From NCBI GenBank assembly GCA_002382975.1, contig DFTB01000006.1, positions 302,092 through 366,091 on the forward strand: DNA of 64,000 nt, in the 5' to 3' direction. Position numbers and translations under genes: made by a program. Origin of the DNA: Fibrobacter sp. UBA4223. Its GTDB lineage: Bacteria; Fibrobacterota; Fibrobacteria; Fibrobacterales; Fibrobacteraceae. The notes under the pieces were generated by a model. That model did not search any database. It worked only from the letters and a program-made list of their open reading frames with translations, and was not told the origin of the DNA. This document shows positions 1 to 8,301 of this stretch, in pieces. Every line of letters starts with the position of its first letter. Position 1 is the first letter of the stretch.

Positions 1-732
1 ATCAATTTCGTCCTTGCCCTTGAAGTTGGTAAAGGTCCACAAGCGAGTCTTGAAGCTCACAATGTCGGAAAGAGCGTACTTGAACTCGGTAATGGTTTCC
101 ATACCGGGTTCATCCTTCACCTCTTCGATTTCGTCTTCGGTATCCGGATCGTCGGCATAGCCGTAACCATGAGAAATGGTCATACGGTTAGCAAAAGCCA
201 CTCGCTGGCTAAAGTTATCGTTGGGAATAAAGGCGATACCAACCATCTGGGTCAGGTAGGCAGGGTCCATAAAGCAGGAAACGGCCTTCTTAATTTCTTC
301 ACCCGTCTCCTCGTCTTCACTATAGTTATAACCCGGCATGAACTGGGTCTCGTAACGGGCGCCGAGATAGGGCTTGAACATCTCGGTCATGTTGAAGTCC
401 AGGGTCGATTCCCAGAAAATCTTGTCTACGGACTTGCGCTTACCCAAACCGTCAGTCCAAGTCTGCCCCAACTGGAGATCAATCAGATTCCGCCAGTTGG
501 CCACAGACCACTTACCCTGCACATCGGCGTAATAGGTCACCAACCAAGTGTACATGGAAGTTCCGTCTTCTTGCCAGTTGCTAAACTGCATACGGGTGTA
601 CTTGACTCCGGCCACCACGTCGGCGGTCCAGTTTTCGGGCAGGGCGCCTTCGAACATGCCTCCTTCGGCATGGGCGGTAGTTGCAGAAGCCAAAGCGGCT
701 AGACCAAACAAGATCAAAGATTTCAGTTTCAT
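1..732 (-). CDS. Outer-membrane barrel-like protein, DUF3078-like (C-terminus outside window)
   Basis: Reads from ATG at 732 to the window edge (244 codons, no stop seen). Residues 1-21 form a signal peptide (MKLKSLILFGLAALASA, then a probable THA/E cleavage). The mature part alternates aromatic and polar residues as in a beta-barrel and contains KRKSVDKIFWESTLDF followed by ARYETQFMPGYNYS. This resembles the RKxxDK and TQFxxGY patterns of DUF3078 proteins of Bacteroidota. Function is unknown; probably an outer-membrane protein. The 5' leader ACATAGAGAGGA is shared with the gene at 36604. It is divergent from the barrel-like gene at 805. Family assignment is by motif only. Confidence 0.8.
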   Translation of the reverse strand, partial: MKLKSLILFGLAALASATTAHAEGGMFEGALPENWTADVVAGVKYTRMQFSNWQEDGTSMYTWLVTYYADVQGKWSVANWRNLIDLQLGQTWTDGLGKRKSVDKIFWESTLDFNMTEMFKPYLGARYETQFMPGYNYSEDEETGEEIKKAVSCFMDPAYLTQMVGIAFIPNDNFSQRVAFANRMTISHGYGYADDPDTEDEIEEVKDEPGMETITEFKYALSDIVSFKTRLWTFTNFKGKDEID

Positions 733-753
733 GGTATTTCCTCTCTATGTATA

Positions 754-784
754 GAAAGATAGAACTTTTGCACTATTTTGCAAC
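754..784 (-). promoter_or_regulatory. Bacteroidota-like promoter of the DUF3078-like gene
   Basis: On the minus strand GTTG (781-784) is followed after 19 bases by TATCTTTC (754-761), close to the Bacteroidota -33 TTTG / -7 TAnnTTTG arrangement. The start codon lies 21 bases downstream, with GAGAGGA as ribosome-binding site. Inferred from pattern only. Confidence 0.45.
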
Positions 785-804
785 ACCTTTACTATTATTA
801 GAGT

Positions 805-1332
805 ATGCTTTATGGGAGTTCCATTCGGCGGATTGCATTTACGCTAATCCTACTCGCCGGACTTTCTTTCGGGGACATTTCAACCGAAAATGCCCCCCTG
901 CGCGCTATGGCGGGCGCCTCTATCGGCAGGCAGGCCCCCGTCATGGCAACTCTCGGCCTCGGGTACCAGAGTGCCATTCTATATGTAGAAGGCATGGGAG
1001 TCCACAAGGGCGACAATGACTTCTGGTGCGGCCTGCGAGGTACTATCGCCTGGACATTTTTTAGGGATACGCCCTTCAACCTGGACTTGGGCGTTAGCGG
1101 TGGCTACGAATACGCACGGGCCCCTAACGGGATGCACCAGGCTTTGAATGAGGCCAATGGAAAAACCTTCGTTTTCCCCTACAATTACAAGGAATCCCTA
1201 GACCTTGGCGTAGAAATCCGGGCACACCTCTATGGTTTTTATAGTCAGGTGGGCTACCCACTCTATCATTTCCGCAAACACGACGAACCTACCCTCACCT
1301 GGAGGATGGGTTACATGGTAAACTTGTTCTAA
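805..1332 (+). CDS. Hypothetical secreted barrel-like protein
   Basis: 175 residues. The first ~23 (LYGSSIRRIAFTLILLAGLSFG) form a signal peptide. The rest has glycine/aromatic-rich strands (TLGLGYQSAILYVEG, FNLDLGVSGGYEYARA, VEIRAHLYGFYSQVGY) and ends in a short strand with terminal Phe (YMVNLF), the usual C-terminal signature of outer-membrane beta-barrels. No known family recognised. Divergent from the DUF3078-like gene, so both may act in the outer membrane. Confidence 0.75.
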   Translation: MLYGSSIRRIAFTLILLAGLSFGDISTENAPLRAMAGASIGRQAPVMATLGLGYQSAILYVEGMGVHKGDNDFWCGLRGTIAWTFFRDTPFNLDLGVSGGYEYARAPNGMHQALNEANGKTFVFPYNYKESLDLGVEIRAHLYGFYSQVGYPLYHFRKHDEPTLTWRMGYMVNLF

Positions 1333-1355
1333 GTGAACGAACCGAGCGGTCATCT

Positions 1356-1404
1356 GTGAGTCACAAACGCTTCGTATTAACGAGGCGTGGTGACGAAAGC
1401 GAGG
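1356..1404. repeat. 49-bp structured repeat, copy 1 of 2
   Basis: Matches 36227-36275 at about 41 of 49 positions, most differences being transitions. The core folds as a hairpin around loop ATTA (TTCGT/ACGAG). It lies between the convergent barrel gene and trpS, and the similarity resumes near the trpS stop (CCGAGCGGTTATTAA versus CCGAACGGTAATTAA downstream of copy 2). Confidence 0.6.
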
Positions 1405-1447
1405 GCCAGCCCTGCACCTGATTACCGGATTCTAACCCGAGCGGTTA

Positions 1448-2443
1448 TTAATATGTGCCAAGCAGGCTTCTGACCTTCTCCATCATAGCCTTAGACTTCA
1501 CGCGGGCCTTTTCCTTGCCGTATGCGAGAATCTTGTCGATTTCCTCGGTGTGGTTCAGCAGGTAGAAGTACTTTTCGCGGGCTGCACCCAGGTGTTCTTC
1601 AAGAACATTCTGGAGTTCCTGCTTCGCATGTCCCCAGCCCATGCCACCGGCGCGGTAGCGGGCAGCGAGAGCCTCGGTCTGTTCCGGAGTTGCGAAGAGT
1701 TTGTACAACTTAAACACGTTGCAAGTGTCCGGATCCTTGGGTTCTTCGATTCCCTGGGAGTTCGTTACGATCTTGCCGATTTTCTTCTTGAGAGCCTTAC
1801 TTTCGAGGAAGATGTCGATGACGTTGTCGTAGGACTTGCTCATCTTGCGGCCGTCAAGACCCGGGATAATTCCTGTGGTTTCCTGGAACACGGGTTCCGG
1901 AATCGTGAATACATCTTCGCCAAAATGCTTGTTGAACTTGATGGCGATATCGCGGGCGAATTCCACGTGTTGCTTCTGGTCCTTGCCCACGGGCACGATG
2001 TCAGCGCTGAACATCAAAATGTCGGCGTCCATCAAGCACGGGTAGCAGTAGAGGCCCATGTTCACGTTCGCATCCGGATCCTCGCCGGCGGCGTTGTTCG
2101 CCTCGACCTTCGCCTTGTAGGCGTGAGCGCGGTTCATAAATCCCTTCGGCGTAAAGCAACTGAGTGCCCAGCTGAGTTCGAAGATTTCGGGAATGTCGCT
2201 CTGCTTGTAGAACAGGCCCTCTTCGGGGTTCAGGCCAAGGGCAAGCCAGGTTGCCGCAATCTTGTAGATGTTCGCACGCATCTCGGCACCGTTCTGCACA
2301 GTGGTGAGGGCGTGATAGTCAGCGATAAAATAGACCGTATCGTAGGTCTTGGAAAGTTCAAGAGCGGGGCGGATGGCGCCCAGGTAGTTACCCAGGTGCG
2401 GAGTGCCGGTGGGCTTGATGCCCGTGAGAGAAATTTTTTTCAT
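1448..2443 (-). CDS. trpS: Tryptophan-tRNA ligase
   Basis: 331 residues, normal for bacterial TrpRS. It charges tRNA-Trp with tryptophan using ATP in the cytosol. The class I signature is TPHLGNYLGAIRP near the N-terminus (residues ~11-24, variant of HIGH), and GRKMSKSYDN carries the KMSKS loop. DADILMFSADIVPVGKDQKQHVE is the family's active-site helix region. The start at 2443 (MKKISLTGIKPTG) is chosen because the longer open frame has an unrelated tail and because TATCTTTG lies 5 bases upstream, predicting an almost leaderless mRNA. Divergent from the RNase D-like gene. Confidence 0.95.
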   Translation of the reverse strand: MKKISLTGIKPTGTPHLGNYLGAIRPALELSKTYDTVYFIADYHALTTVQNGAEMRANIYKIAATWLALGLNPEEGLFYKQSDIPEIFELSWALSCFTPKGFMNRAHAYKAKVEANNAAGEDPDANVNMGLYCYPCLMDADILMFSADIVPVGKDQKQHVEFARDIAIKFNKHFGEDVFTIPEPVFQETTGIIPGLDGRKMSKSYDNVIDIFLESKALKKKIGKIVTNSQGIEEPKDPDTCNVFKLYKLFATPEQTEALAARYRAGGMGWGHAKQELQNVLEEHLGAAREKYFYLLNHTEEIDKILAYGKEKARVKSKAMMEKVRSLLGTY

Positions 2444-2448
2444 GAGCA

Positions 2449-2456
2449 CAAAGATA
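2449..2456 (-). promoter_or_regulatory. -7 box of trpS (TATCTTTG)
   Basis: A perfect TAnnTTTG on the minus strand ends 5 bases before the trpS ATG, so transcription should start at or just before the start codon. No clear TTTG lies 19-21 bases upstream. The 45-bp divergent gap also carries TTACATTT (2473-2480), 8 bases before the plus-strand ATG at 2489. Confidence 0.4.
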
Positions 2457-2488
2457 ACAATTCTTTTTTTAGTTACATTTCCCCCTAC

Positions 2489-3643
2489 ATGTTGCAAGAC
2501 GAGAAATACATACTGGTAGATAGCGAAGACAGCCTCGCAAACCTGCTTGCCGACCTGGAACTCTACGACATGGCGGCGGTAGATACCGAAGCCGACTCCA
2601 TGCACCATTACGAATCAAAACTCTGTCTGATACAGATTACCATCGGCAACCATCACTATATAGTAGACCCCCTCTGCGGACTGGACATTTCCCGTCTTTT
2701 TAAGGCTAGGGCCATGCAGACTCTGATTTTTCACGGGGCGGACTACGACCTGCGGCTTTTGTGGCAGACCTTCGGATTTTCGCCCAAGAAAATTTTTGAC
2801 ACCATGCTGGCCTCCAAGTTCCTGGGCGAGGAACACCTAGGACTTGCCGACCTTGTCCGCAAGTACTTTGGCGACGAACTGAAAAAAGAGAACCAGCGGG
2901 CGGACTGGTCCATACGGCCGCTCCCCCTGGAAATGTGCGAGTACGCCATCCACGACACCTTTTACCTGCACGAGCTGTGTGCCATCCTGGCCGGAAAACT
3001 GCAAGAGACTGGACGCCTGCAATGGCTTATGGAGCAATGCGACGCTCTAATAGAACATTCCAAAGAACAAGGTCACCCTAAAAAGGACCCCTGGAGGATT
3101 CCCGGTTCCAACATTTTCCCGCCCCTGGGGCTGAACATTCTGAAGCATGTGTGGGAATGGCGCGAAAAACAGGCCGAAACCATGGACCGTCCTCCATACA
3201 AGGTCATGCCCGCCGAACTCATGCTTTCCATTGTCCGGCACGTGATGCGGGATTACCCGGACCTGAAACAAGAACGGCTCCCCAGACTTCCCCGGAATTT
3301 CAGGGAAGAACGACTGGATTCCTTCATGGCCATGCTTCAGCAGGCGATTGACACTCCCGAGGGCGAATGGCCCGAAAAGCTCCCCAGGTCGGCTCCCCCT
3401 GCGGTCATTCCCCATTCGGAACTGCTGGCCGCCCTGAAGCTCTGGCGAGACGAAAAGGCCGAACAGCTGAACCTGGACACATGCCTGGTGGCCAACAAGA
3501 ACCAGCTGGTGTGGCTTGCCGTTCCAGGAGACACTCCCTGGGAAACCCGGTACGAAAACGCCCACCTGCTGGGCTGGCAAAAAAAAGTGTGGAACCAGAT
3601 TCTGCAGGAACACCTGGACAAGGCCGAAAGGATAGGAGAATAA
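2489..3643 (+). CDS. rnd: RNase D-like 3'-5' exonuclease
   Basis: 384 residues. The N-terminal DEDD exonuclease domain shows Exo I in AAVDTEADSMHHYES (D..E), Exo II in LIFHGADYDLRLL (D) and Exo III in YAIHDTFYLHEL (Y...D). Helical HRDC-like segments follow (e.g. VWEWREKQAETMDRPP at ~225-245), as in RNase D, which trims tRNA and other RNA 3' ends. The start at 2489 is chosen because the domain begins right after it (MLQDEKYILVDSE), whereas the upstream extension is antisense to trpS. The gene lacks a clear Shine-Dalgarno site and may be read from a nearly leaderless mRNA. The next gene follows 3 bases after the stop. Confidence 0.9.
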   Translation: MLQDEKYILVDSEDSLANLLADLELYDMAAVDTEADSMHHYESKLCLIQITIGNHHYIVDPLCGLDISRLFKARAMQTLIFHGADYDLRLLWQTFGFSPKKIFDTMLASKFLGEEHLGLADLVRKYFGDELKKENQRADWSIRPLPLEMCEYAIHDTFYLHELCAILAGKLQETGRLQWLMEQCDALIEHSKEQGHPKKDPWRIPGSNIFPPLGLNILKHVWEWREKQAETMDRPPYKVMPAELMLSIVRHVMRDYPDLKQERLPRLPRNFREERLDSFMAMLQQAIDTPEGEWPEKLPRSAPPAVIPHSELLAALKLWRDEKAEQLNLDTCLVANKNQLVWLAVPGDTPWETRYENAHLLGWQKKVWNQILQEHLDKAERIGE

Positions 3644-3646
3644 CCA

Positions 3647-4231
3647 ATGGCCGCCTCCATCGCTATTGCAATTCTTGTCATTCTCGTGTTCAGTTCCAGC
3701 GCCATCGTGGAACTGATCCAAAAGAAACGCCATGAAAAAACGGGAGAATCCATTATCAAGGAGCCTTGGGTAGAAATACACCAGATTCCAGGCTACCGGG
3801 ACGCCCGAAAAGTGGCGGCCTTCTACCCCCTCAAGGGAGAACCCAATATTTTGCCCATCGTGCAGGAACTGGCCATGGAAGGCAGGCTTCTACTGCCCAA
3901 GGTGACGGGCGAAACCACCATGGAATTCTACCCCATCGAGAACCTGAAAAAAGATTTGGTTCAGGGGCACTTCGGCATCATGGAACCCCGTGAAGGAATC
4001 GCCCCCTGGGAAGGCCCCATCACCGTATTCCTGGTTCCAGGAACAAAGTTCAACTGGGACGGAAGCCGACAGGGCCATGGCAAAGGCTACTACGACCGGT
4101 ACCTAGCCAAGTTCCCCAGCGCCTACAAGGCGGGCATTGCCACCCCGGCACAGATTTCCGACACACCCCTAGAGCAGAAACCGACAGACATCCAGATGAA
4201 TTCCGTTATCGCCTGCAGAGAGAGGTATTGA
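3647..4231 (+). CDS. 5-formyltetrahydrofolate cyclo-ligase family protein with hydrophobic N-terminus
   Basis: 194 residues. The family converts 5-formyl-THF to 5,10-methenyl-THF using ATP. Typical segments are ARKVAAFYPLKGEPNI, the glycine-rich VPGTKFNWDGSRQGHGKG with the signature GHGKGYYDRYL, and the terminal acidic helix region. Unusually, residues 4-20 are a strong hydrophobic segment (SIAIAILVILVFSSSAI) in place of the usual basic N-terminal helix that helps bind ATP. Either the enzyme is membrane-anchored or this stretch packs differently. It sits in frame 3 bases after the rnd stop and overlaps nothing; the next gene starts 1 base after its stop, so an operon is likely. Confidence 0.85.
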   Translation: MAASIAIAILVILVFSSSAIVELIQKKRHEKTGESIIKEPWVEIHQIPGYRDARKVAAFYPLKGEPNILPIVQELAMEGRLLLPKVTGETTMEFYPIENLKKDLVQGHFGIMEPREGIAPWEGPITVFLVPGTKFNWDGSRQGHGKGYYDRYLAKFPSAYKAGIATPAQISDTPLEQKPTDIQMNSVIACRERY

Positions 4232-4232
4232 T

Positions 4233-5138
4233 ATGAGTTTCGAAAAAAACGACAAGAAATTCGAACGACGTAGCTTCGGAGAAGAACGGCGTTTTTCTCA
4301 GGCAAATACGGCGCGTCCCCGTTTTGACAAGCCCCGCTTTGACCGCCCGCGGCCAGAAAACGTGGTTCGGGCCATCGGCGACAAGGACGCAGCACCTCAA
4401 GTAGCCGTAGGCGGCCTTAAAGAGGTAGAAGCCCTACTCGAGAACGAGCCCCTGAAGGTCCATCGGGTGCTATTCATGCACCAGTCCAAAAATCCAAAGC
4501 TCTACAGCCTGCAAAAACTGGCCAAAAAGGCCCACGTACATGTGCAGCAGGTGGATTCTAAAATTCTGGACAGTTATGCGCGACCGAATCAGGGCGTGGT
4601 GGCCTTGATGAACGAAAAGGAACTGCTGGCCTGGGAAGACGTGCGGGAGGAATTTTTCAACGCCCGTGATACCGGCGAAAGAAAGCTTATTGCCGTAGCC
4701 ACCAACATCGAAGACCCGCGAAACCTGGGAGCCTGTATCCGTAGCTGCCTCGCCCTGGGCGTGGACCTGTTCATGATTCCCGCAAAAGGCATGTGCGGAA
4801 TTACGCCAAGCGTAGAGCGTACCTCTGCCGGAGCGCTGCAAAAAATGCGAATTTGCAGGCCTGACAACCTGGAAGGGGCCATCGGAGAACTGAAACTGGC
4901 GGGTTACCAGATTCTGGGCCTTGACGCCGACACCGAGACGAACCTGGCCGGTTTCGACTTTGCAGACCATGCAGTCATTGCCGTAGGCGGCGAAGACGTG
5001 GGACTTCCGCCCTTCGTGAAAAAACAGTGCGATGCCGTGCTCCGGATCCCCATGATGCCCGAAGCACATTCCTACAACGCCTCCGTGGCCCTATCTTTGG
5101 GCCTGTACGAATACGCAAGGCTTCGCATCAAGAATTAA
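4233..5138 (+). CDS. SpoU/TrmH-family RNA 2'-O-methyltransferase, RlmB-like
   Basis: 301 residues. A basic, disordered N-terminus (residues 1-45, rich in R, K, F, P) precedes an SpoU substrate-binding domain (VGGLKEVEALLENEPLKVHRV) and the SPOUT knot. Motif 1 is IEDPRNLGACIRS (Asn and Arg present), motif 2 AVGGEDVGLPP, motif 3 RIPMMPEAHSYNASVALSLGL. All catalytic positions of the family look intact. It probably methylates a guanosine ribose in 23S rRNA (RlmB-like), but a tRNA target cannot be excluded. It begins 1 base after the preceding stop (translational coupling) in the rnd-folate-methylase operon. Confidence 0.9.
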   Translation: MSFEKNDKKFERRSFGEERRFSQANTARPRFDKPRFDRPRPENVVRAIGDKDAAPQVAVGGLKEVEALLENEPLKVHRVLFMHQSKNPKLYSLQKLAKKAHVHVQQVDSKILDSYARPNQGVVALMNEKELLAWEDVREEFFNARDTGERKLIAVATNIEDPRNLGACIRSCLALGVDLFMIPAKGMCGITPSVERTSAGALQKMRICRPDNLEGAIGELKLAGYQILGLDADTETNLAGFDFADHAVIAVGGEDVGLPPFVKKQCDAVLRIPMMPEAHSYNASVALSLGLYEYARLRIKN

Positions 5139-5179
5139 TTATTTATTTTGGAAGGGATTGCAACTAAGAAGGACTCAAT

Positions 5180-6901
5180 ATGGAAAGCGCAAGAAAAATC
5201 GTCAACCAGTTCCTGAAAGGTAAATTCGAGGACAAGGACCTAAAGAGCGAGCTGTACAAGGCCGCCGAAGCCGCCATGGAAGACGGCTGGACCTTTATGG
5301 ACACCTCCTTCCAGATTGGAGGCCTTGCCCGTGAACGCGGCTTGGGCGACGACGAAGTGGAACAGATTCTGCGCCGAGCCTTCTCCAACGAAAAGCGTTC
5401 TTCTGAACGGGAAGAAGCAAAGCCCGAGCCCCACAAGGAATCCTCCCAGGCGGCGGCACCGCCACAGACCACCATCATGCCGGCATTCAACGCCAGCATG
5501 ATTCCCATGGAACAGATGCTGGCCATGGGTCTTGACACCCAGTCCCTGGAACTGTTGCAGAATTTCAAGATTGACCCCGAAGCCCTGTCTATTCCATGGC
5601 CTGCCGCCGACTGGCGTAAGGACCTGGCCAAGCTTCTGGAAGCCACTTTCGAAGAAGACGAAACCATCGACTTCAAGATTTCGGACACTCCTACCGCCAC
5701 ATCGGAGTTGGTGTCCAACATCGTGGGCCAGGACGATGCCATCAAGAAAATCATGAAGAGCTTGGACAGCCCCGAAGGAGCCCTTATCTGCATCAACGCC
5801 ACCAAGGGTGGCGAAGACGCCTCCGACGAGAGCTGGAAATACCGCTACGTAATGGTGGACAATCCCAAGATGACGCTAGCCAAGCAGCTGGCCTACTTCA
5901 AGGCGTTGAACCTTCCCTGCGCAGCCCTCATCAACACCGGCGCAAACTCCGTGCAGGCCTGGGTAAAGATTGGAGCCGACAACCAAGAGGAATACGACGA
6001 ACGGGTCGATTTCCTGTTCAGCACCCTTGCCTCCCAAGGTTTCCAGGTAGATTCCAGCAACAGGAACCCAAGCATGATGGTCCGCATGCCGGGCGTGCTC
6101 CGTGGCGGAAAGCAGCAGTACTTGATCAGCTTGGAACAGGGTGCCAAGAACTTTGCCGAATGGAAACAGTGGGTGGAATACTCCCTAGACGGCAAGCCCC
6201 TCATCGAGCTTGCCAGCGACAGCGAAGAGGCCCCGAAAAAAGACGAAGTTTTAATCCAGAACATGCTCCAGGCCGGTGAATTCTTCTTATTCACCGCTCC
6301 CCCGAAATGCGGAAAGTCTATGGCCCTGATGGACCTGGGACTTTCGCTTTGCTACGGTGAGGAATGGTTCGGAAACGCCACCACCATGAGCGACGTGCTG
6401 TTCATCAACTTCGAACTTACCAAGTCCGTGTTCCTGAACCGCCTGTACCTGCTGGCCAACAAGCGCGGGCTCCCCGCCAGCACCGGAAACTTCGGCTTCT
6501 TGAATCTGCGTGGAGTCGCCCTTTCTCCGCTGGAGACGGCACAGCTTATCGCAAAGCGCGTAGAAGGCGCGAAGAAGATGGGAAACCACAATTACCGTAC
6601 TATCGTCATCGACCCCATTTCGGCGGTGTTCCACAACCCGAAAGCCATGCGCATTACCGGTGCCCCCCACCAGATTCTGATGCAGATGGTGGACACCATC
6701 ATCGCCCTCACGGGCTGTGCCGTAGTGGCCGCCTGCAACAATGACGAATACCCCTACCTGGAATCCCGTGCCGACAGCGTGCTGAAACTCACGCCGGTAG
6801 AAGGCGGCCTGAACCAGTTCCAGATTAACGGTTCCTTCAGGGAATTCCCGAAACTCCTGGCTCGGGACTGCTCCTGGATCTATCCGAGATTCTGGGTTTA
6901 G
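5180..6901 (+). CDS. AEP primase-like / RecA-fold ATPase protein
   Basis: 573 residues. Residues 1-75 are helical; 75-105 are a flexible linker. Residues ~218-320 resemble an archaeo-eukaryotic primase-like domain: RYVMVDNPKM, LPCAALINTGANSVQAWVKI, then NPSMMVRMPGVLRGGKQQ (compare NPSRLxRLPGxxR). Residues 355-573 form a RecA-like ATPase of the RepA/AAA_25 kind, with Walker A APPKCGKS (~373-380) and Walker B RTIVIDPIS (~473-481). This architecture is typical of phage or plasmid replication proteins, yet no phage genes surround it. The start has AAGAAGGA upstream. Its stop codon lies within a heptamer tract. Family assignment is moderately sure; the role is unknown. Confidence 0.75.
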   Translation: MESARKIVNQFLKGKFEDKDLKSELYKAAEAAMEDGWTFMDTSFQIGGLARERGLGDDEVEQILRRAFSNEKRSSEREEAKPEPHKESSQAAAPPQTTIMPAFNASMIPMEQMLAMGLDTQSLELLQNFKIDPEALSIPWPAADWRKDLAKLLEATFEEDETIDFKISDTPTATSELVSNIVGQDDAIKKIMKSLDSPEGALICINATKGGEDASDESWKYRYVMVDNPKMTLAKQLAYFKALNLPCAALINTGANSVQAWVKIGADNQEEYDERVDFLFSTLASQGFQVDSSNRNPSMMVRMPGVLRGGKQQYLISLEQGAKNFAEWKQWVEYSLDGKPLIELASDSEEAPKKDEVLIQNMLQAGEFFLFTAPPKCGKSMALMDLGLSLCYGEEWFGNATTMSDVLFINFELTKSVFLNRLYLLANKRGLPASTGNFGFLNLRGVALSPLETAQLIAKRVEGAKKMGNHNYRTIVIDPISAVFHNPKAMRITGAPHQILMQMVDTIIALTGCAVVAACNNDEYPYLESRADSVLKLTPVEGGLNQFQINGSFREFPKLLARDCSWIYPRFWV

Positions 6902-6932
6902 TGGTTAGGGACTAGGATCTAGGGGATAGGGT
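6898..6932. repeat. Heptamer tract (NTAGGGN type)
   Basis: Five consecutive 7-bp units in register: TTAGTGG, TTAGGGA, CTAGGAT, CTAGGGG, ATAGGGT. The first unit contains the TAG stop of the upstream gene. Part of a window-wide family of 7-bp tandem tracts in spacers. Confidence 0.7.
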
Positions 6933-6996
6933 TGCGAAGGATACAGTCCAAAGAAGTCTACAGACTAGGGTCCTCCGCCATTAGAATAGGAAAGAA

Positions 6997-8256
6997 ATGA
7001 ATCGTTTTGCAAAAAAAAGTGACGTGAGAAAACGTCTACAACAAGAAGTTCCGAAGGCCGCGCCGAAGCCAATTATCCGCAGGGCGGCTAGTTTCGAAGA
7101 CATCCAGAAGCAGTTCAGTTCCTGGACCCACGACATGAGGATCCCCGGAAAGGTCCAGGCCTGGTTCACCGCTGAGGCAAAGCCCGAAAATTCCGACTGG
7201 AAAATTTACAACAAGCTCATAAACGGTCACGAAAGCCTGCTGTTGGATGCTCCCGCAAAGGGGATGGACACTCCCGAAGTTGTCACGCAGATTTTTGAAC
7301 AAATCAAGAAAGAACACCTGCGCAATTTCCGCAAGGCCATCCGAACCATTTGGTTCAGGGCCTGCGGCAATGGAAACTTCGCCCTGGTAGTGCAGGCAAA
7401 CCTCCGCGGCAAAAATTCCGCCCACGAATGCAAGACCTTCGTTGACTTTCTGGAGCGTTCCTGCCCCGAAATCATCAGCTGCCACCAAATCCAGTGTCAG
7501 CCCTTTATGCCCTTTGACCCCACCGTACATCAAAGCACCCGCATCGAGTCCAGGTGCAATTTCGGCAAGGACTTTATGCCTCTAGGCGATTCCGGTTTCT
7601 GCATGCACGTACTGGACTGGGCCCCCCGCATCAAGGACGCCTGGCTAAAGCTCCCGGAAAAAATTGCAAACGCCATCCACCCTGCAAAAGGCGACAAGTT
7701 CTTTGAATTCTACTCGGGTTCGAGTTTTGTGGCCGCCTCCCTTTCCCCGCTGTTTGCTCAGGTAGAAAGCCAGGATTGCCGCGAAACATCCATGGAATCT
7801 AGCCGCCAGAACAGCCGCCTCGCCCCGCAAGACAACATGCGGTTCCATAGGGGGTTCTTTGACCCGGGATTTCTCACCAAGTTCTTTTCCAAGTCCGAAA
7901 ACGACGGGCGGTGGACATTCTATTTCAACCTGCCCGAAGGAGAACCCCTGCCGGCAGGTTCCGTCGAAACCATCGCCGGGGTCAGGCCGGAGCGAATCTT
8001 GATCGAAACTGCCGACCTGGAACAGGCCCAAAAGCTTATCAAGCAGTTCAGGAACCAGGGGTATGTCCTTCGCAAATCCATTCCTCTCTACCTGGAACCC
8101 GGCCGCGGAAAATTCGAGATTTTGGCCATTTTCGTGCCGGACCGAGTTGGACTTCTTGGCGGAAAAAGGCAAAAACCAGCCCCAAATCCCATAAAACCCG
8201 CCCATAAAACACTTTTTGTGCAAAAAACCCCTACTTTTAGGCAAAGAAAAGATTAA
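6997..8256 (+). CDS. TrmA/RlmD-fold protein lacking the catalytic cysteine (probable pseudoenzyme)
   Basis: 419 residues. The middle matches the order of the RNA m5U methyltransferase fold: a SAM-site-like KFFEFYSGSSFVAASLSPLF (compare DLYCGxGxF), then VESQDCRETSMESSRQN (acidic residue and helix). The end is RILIETADLEQAQKLI, then GYVLRKSIPLYLEP (compare YVSCNPxTLxRD and GYxLxxxxPxDMFPxT). The catalytic Cys of the VSCNP loop is replaced (IETAD) and the DPPR motif appears as NLPEGE. It may still bind RNA or SAM, or be catalytically dead. The C-terminal ~35 residues are basic. The start has AGGAAAGAA upstream. Homology is inferred by eye. Confidence 0.7.
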   Translation: MNRFAKKSDVRKRLQQEVPKAAPKPIIRRAASFEDIQKQFSSWTHDMRIPGKVQAWFTAEAKPENSDWKIYNKLINGHESLLLDAPAKGMDTPEVVTQIFEQIKKEHLRNFRKAIRTIWFRACGNGNFALVVQANLRGKNSAHECKTFVDFLERSCPEIISCHQIQCQPFMPFDPTVHQSTRIESRCNFGKDFMPLGDSGFCMHVLDWAPRIKDAWLKLPEKIANAIHPAKGDKFFEFYSGSSFVAASLSPLFAQVESQDCRETSMESSRQNSRLAPQDNMRFHRGFFDPGFLTKFFSKSENDGRWTFYFNLPEGEPLPAGSVETIAGVRPERILIETADLEQAQKLIKQFRNQGYVLRKSIPLYLEPGRGKFEILAIFVPDRVGLLGGKRQKPAPNPIKPAHKTLFVQKTPTFRQRKD

Positions 8257-8301
8257 ATTATTACATAACTTGTTCACGTTCAAAGAGTTACAAGGATTAC
8301 T

